A program made the position numbers and the translations under genes. Positions 12,443 through 15,542 of a stretch of DNA of 15,542 nucleotides are shown here, piece after piece (the first letter of the stretch is position 1; every line of letters begins with the position of its first letter). The notes beneath the pieces are model-generated. The model saw only the letters and a list, made by a program, of their open reading frames with translations, ran no database searches and had not been told where the DNA came from. The DNA lies in contig CAZHRW010000209.1 in assembly GCA_964535025.1 (NCBI GenBank), forward strand, positions 1 through 15,542, written 5' to 3'. Source of the stretch: JAAYZK01 sp964535025 (lineage in GTDB: Bacteria > Planctomycetota > Phycisphaerae > SM23-33 > FEN-1343).

Positions 12443-15382
12443 ATGCTGTGTCCGCTCCACGTGCATACGTCTTATTCCCTGTGCCGCGGGCCGTCCGCGC
12501 CGGCGGCGATGGTGGCGCGGGCGGCGGCGCTGGGGTATGAGGCGATGGCGGTGACGGATGTGAACGGGTTGTACGGGGCGACGGTCTTCCATCGCGCGGC
12601 CGTCGCGGCCGGGGTGCGGCCGATCGTGGGGGCGGAGCTGCGAACGGCGGCGACGTCCGCCGTCGCGCTGGTGATCGACCGGACGGGCTACGAAAACCTC
12701 TGCCGTCTGCTGACGCGCCTGCACGCGGGCGGGTCGCCCGACCTGGCCACCGGCGCCGAGGGCCTGCTCGACGGGCTCCACCTGGTTACCGAGGACGTCG
12801 CCCTCGCGCGCGCCTGGCGCGACGCGGACGTGCCCCGAGACCGCCTGTGGCTGGCGTGGGACCCGCCCACGCAGTCCCGCACGCTCGCCCGGCGGCTGCG
12901 GGACGCGGCGGCCGCGTTGGACCTGGGCCTGCTGGCGACGGGGCCGGCGAGGATGGCGACGGCCGACGACCTGCCGGCGGCGCGGCTGCTGGCGGCCATC
13001 CGCGGCGGAACGACGCTCGACCGCCTGGACGACGCCGAGCTGCCGCACCCGAAGGCGGTCCTGCGCGAGCCGACGGCGTGGCGGCGGGCCGTGGCCGAGG
13101 TGCCCGAGGCGATCGCCAACAACCGCCGCGTCGCCGAGGCGTGCCGGTACGCGGTATTGCCCCGCCCGCCGGTCTTCCCGGCGTTCGACCTCCCCGACGG
13201 CCGCGGGGCCCGCCGACACCTGCGGCGGCTGTGCCTGGAGGGCGCCCGGCGCCGCTACGGGCGGGTCGGCGAGGCGGTCCGCCGCCGCCTGCGGCGGGAG
13301 TGGGGGCTCATCGAGGCCAAGGGGTTCTGCGAATACTTCCTGGTCGTGAACGATATTGTCCGGTACGCCCACCGGCGGCGGGCGCCGATCACCGGGCGGG
13401 GCTCGGGGGCGTCGAGCCTGGTGGCGTATGTGCTGGGGATCACCAACGTCTGCCCGCTGAGCCTGGACATCCCCTTCGAGCGGTTCCTCAACGAAAAACG
13501 GGCGGACTTCCCCGATCTCGACATCGACTTCTGCTGGCGGATCCGCGACGACGTCATCGACTACGCCTTCGACCGCTGGGGCGCCGATCACGTGGCGATG
13601 GTCTGCACGCACAACACCTTCCAGGGGCGATCGGCCTTCCGCGAGACGGCCAAGGCGATGGGCCTGTCCGACGCGCAGGTCACCGCGATGCTGGCCGGGC
13701 GGGGCGATCCGGCCCATATCGCCGCCGTCGCCCGCCGCAGCGAGCCGCTGGTGGGGGCCGTGCACCTGCTGTCGGTCCATCCCGGCGGGATCGTCATCGG
13801 CCGCAAGCCCATCGACCATTACGCCCCGATCGAAACCGCCGCCAAGGGCGTGCGGATCACCCAGTACGACAAGGACGGCGTCGAGGACGTCGGCCTGGTC
13901 AAGCTCGACCTGCTGGGCAACCGGTCGCTGTCGACCATCCGCGAGGCCTGCGACTGGGTCCGCCGGACCGGCGGGCCGGACCTGGACGTCGACCGCCTCG
14001 GCGCCGACGACCGGTCCGTCTACGACCTGATGGGCCGGGGCGAGACGATCGGGTGCAACCAGCTCGAATCGCCGGCCATGCGCCACCTGCTCCAGTCGAT
14101 CCGCCCGGCGTCGCTGCGGGATATCATGCAGGCCCTGGCCATGGTGCGACCGGGGGCGGCGGGGATCGGGATGAAGGAAACGTTCATCCGCCGCCGGCGC
14201 CGCCTGGAGGCCGTGCCGAGCGGCTACGGGCCCGTCGACGCGGTCCTGGAAGCGACGGACGGCGTGATGACCTACGAGGACGACGTCATGCTCGTCGTCG
14301 ACGCCCTGACCGGCTGCGGGCGCCCCGAGGCCGACCGCTTCCGCAAGGCGGTCCAGAAATGCCCCGACGACCGGCAGCGCGAACGCCTCAGCCGCGAGTT
14401 CCTCGACCGCTGCGCCGCCCGTGGGGTCGACCGCCGCTACGCCGCCGGCCTGTGGGTACAGATGGCCAAGTTCAACGACTACTCGTTCTGCCGGGCCCAC
14501 GCCGCCAGCTACGCCCGCCTGGCCTACACCGTGGCCTACCTGCGGGCCCACCACCCGACGGCGTTCTGGACCGCGGCGCTCAACAACAACCAGAGCATGT
14601 ACCATCCGCGGCTGTACGTCCGCTGCGCCCGCCGCGACGGCGTGCGGTTCGCCGGGCCGGACGTGAACCGCTCCGAGGCCGAGTTCACGCTCGACGACGG
14701 CGTCATCCGCGTCGGATTGGGCCGCGTGGCGGGCCTCGGCCCCGTCGCCGTCGAGATGATCCTCGACGCCCGCCGTCGCGGTCCGTTCGCGGAGGTGGCG
14801 GAGTTCTGCCGGCGGACGCACCTGGCCGGCGAGGAGGTCCGCGCCCTGATTCTCTGCGGGGCGTTCGATTCGCTGGGGGCGACGCGGCCGGCGATGATGA
14901 TGGAACTGAAGCTCCTGGCGACCCGGGGCGCCCGGCGGCCGCGGACGGACGGCCCGGCGCTGCTGACGGCCGCGCCGGCGACGGCGGGGGTGCTGACCGA
15001 CTACAGCGAAACGCGCAAACGCCGCGACGAGCAGCGCCTCCTGGGGCTGGACCTGCACGGCCACCCCCTGGCGACCCGCAGCGACCTCGACACCGACGCC
15101 ACCTCGGCCGACCTGCCCCGGCGGGTCGGGCGGCCCGTCCGCCTGGCGGGCATGCTCGAAGCGGCGAGGACCACGCGGACCCGGCGCGGGCGAACCGTCC
15201 AGTTCTTCACCTTCGACGACCCCGACGGCCTGTTCGAGGCGACCGCCTTCGGTGACAGATGCCGCCAGGACGGCACCGGCTCGGCCGCCGTCGTCACCGG
15301 CACCGTCGAGGACCACTACGGCGTCCTCACCCTCGCCGCCGAACACATCCGGTGGATCGATCCCGACGGGGACGTACAATGA
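12443..15382 (+). CDS. dnaE2: Error-prone DNA polymerase III alpha subunit, DnaE2-type
   Basis: The protein has 979 residues, shorter than replicative DnaE (about 1160) and near the DnaE2 range. An N-terminal PHP domain opens with LHVHTSYSLCRG, but the usual TDHG is TDVNG, so one metal ligand is lost. Polymerase landmarks are GRGSGASSLVAYVLGITNVCPL, PDLDIDFCWR (catalytic D360 and D362), VKLDLLGNRSL (third Asp, D489), SVHPGGIVI, and FNDYSFCRAHAASYA followed by LNNNQSMYHP...VNRSE, the DnaE2-like counterpart of the LNNQPMGFY segment. A helix-hairpin-helix region and an OB-fold (about 895-979) end the protein. No clear clamp-binding motif was found. It follows dinB by 104 bp filled by a hairpin repeat and is likely the last gene of the operon. 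A second DnaE1-class enzyme cannot be fully excluded, but length and context favour DnaE2. Confidence 0.88.
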   Translation: MLCPLHVHTSYSLCRGPSAPAAMVARAAALGYEAMAVTDVNGLYGATVFHRAAVAAGVRPIVGAELRTAATSAVALVIDRTGYENLCRLLTRLHAGGSPDLATGAEGLLDGLHLVTEDVALARAWRDADVPRDRLWLAWDPPTQSRTLARRLRDAAAALDLGLLATGPARMATADDLPAARLLAAIRGGTTLDRLDDAELPHPKAVLREPTAWRRAVAEVPEAIANNRRVAEACRYAVLPRPPVFPAFDLPDGRGARRHLRRLCLEGARRRYGRVGEAVRRRLRREWGLIEAKGFCEYFLVVNDIVRYAHRRRAPITGRGSGASSLVAYVLGITNVCPLSLDIPFERFLNEKRADFPDLDIDFCWRIRDDVIDYAFDRWGADHVAMVCTHNTFQGRSAFRETAKAMGLSDAQVTAMLAGRGDPAHIAAVARRSEPLVGAVHLLSVHPGGIVIGRKPIDHYAPIETAAKGVRITQYDKDGVEDVGLVKLDLLGNRSLSTIREACDWVRRTGGPDLDVDRLGADDRSVYDLMGRGETIGCNQLESPAMRHLLQSIRPASLRDIMQALAMVRPGAAGIGMKETFIRRRRRLEAVPSGYGPVDAVLEATDGVMTYEDDVMLVVDALTGCGRPEADRFRKAVQKCPDDRQRERLSREFLDRCAARGVDRRYAAGLWVQMAKFNDYSFCRAHAASYARLAYTVAYLRAHHPTAFWTAALNNNQSMYHPRLYVRCARRDGVRFAGPDVNRSEAEFTLDDGVIRVGLGRVAGLGPVAVEMILDARRRGPFAEVAEFCRRTHLAGEEVRALILCGAFDSLGATRPAMMMELKLLATRGARRPRTDGPALLTAAPATAGVLTDYSETRKRRDEQRLLGLDLHGHPLATRSDLDTDATSADLPRRVGRPVRLAGMLEAARTTRTRRGRTVQFFTFDDPDGLFEATAFGDRCRQDGTGSAAVVTGTVEDHYGVLTLAAEHIRWIDPDGDVQ

Positions 15383-15420
15383 AAAGCGCGACCGGCCAGA
15401 GGGAGTCGTTCGTCAGTATC

Positions 15421-15535
15421 AGCCCCGAAGGGGCGACATACTTTAGCCGGGGGCGCGAGCCCCCGGAAAGCGAAGTGTTCTGAGGCTGAGCCCCGAAGGG
15501 GCGACATGATGCGACCGGGGGCGCGAGCCCCCGGA
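15421..15535. repeat. Tandem dual-hairpin repeat array, two copies, 68-bp period
   Basis: Each copy has hairpin A (GCCCC-GAA-GGGGC; 15422-15434 and 15490-15502), a conserved GACAT, a 7-nt variable spacer, and hairpin B (CCGGGGGC-GCGA-GCCCCCGG; 15447-15466 and 15515-15534), a perfect 8-bp stem closed by a GNRA tetraloop. Identical blocks are 15421-15439 with 15489-15507 and 15447-15467 with 15515-15535. A 21-nt spacer separates the copies. The array may continue beyond the window. It starts 38 bp after the dnaE2 stop. Confidence 0.88.
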
Positions 15536-15542
15536 CCGTGGG

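Noticed and set aside
12419..15379. A 986-codon open frame on the minus strand opposite dnaE2
   Set aside because: The plus strand encodes an unmistakable polymerase with catalytic motifs; the antisense reading is low-complexity and motif-free.
15379..15483. A 34-codon frame starting in the dnaE2 stop (ATGA overlap)
   Set aside because: Most of it reads through the first hairpin repeat copy and no ribosome site is evident; it is likely a chance frame.

Overview
The window is about 15.5 kb of very GC-rich bacterial DNA with strong G/C bias at third codon positions. No rRNA, tRNA or other taxonomic marker is present. The gene families (a sialidase-like Asp-box protein beside a beta-agarase-like hydrolase, a methyltransferase-type UroD homologue, a fused homocysteine methyltransferase/methylenetetrahydrofolate reductase, and a dinB-dnaE2 pair) and the dual-hairpin repeat at the right edge suggest a planctomycete, perhaps of the Phycisphaerae. 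That placement is an inference.

Left part (1-4022): a glycoside hydrolase cut by the window start is followed at once by a sialidase-like protein. The two are probably co-transcribed. A UroD-superfamily protein converges on them and overlaps tail to tail by 7 bp. This looks like a small carbohydrate-catabolism neighbourhood.

Middle (4208-8536): two large signalling proteins converge. One joins tandem MshEN-like c-di-GMP-type motifs, a degenerate cyclic-nucleotide-binding domain, a half FHA-like domain, coiled coil and a long unrecognised C-terminal half. The other has a PilZ domain with both c-di-GMP motifs intact, followed by two degenerate receiver-like domains. Together they may form an undescribed second-messenger pair, though nothing here proves that they interact.

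Right part (8678-15382): the fused homocysteine methyltransferase/MTHFR gene reads leftward, away from a rightward operon of a small conserved protein (DUF6504-like), a Y-family DNA polymerase with its catalytic residues intact, and a DnaE2-type polymerase. The latter three look like a translesion-synthesis cassette without imuA. The divergent intergenic region carries two sigma70-like promoters with the same -35 hexamer and the same 17-bp spacing. A heptamer-built inverted repeat sits between dinB and dnaE2, and a 68-bp-period array of paired GC hairpins starts 38 bp after dnaE2.

Very long open frames opposite the real genes are GC-driven shadows and were left out.
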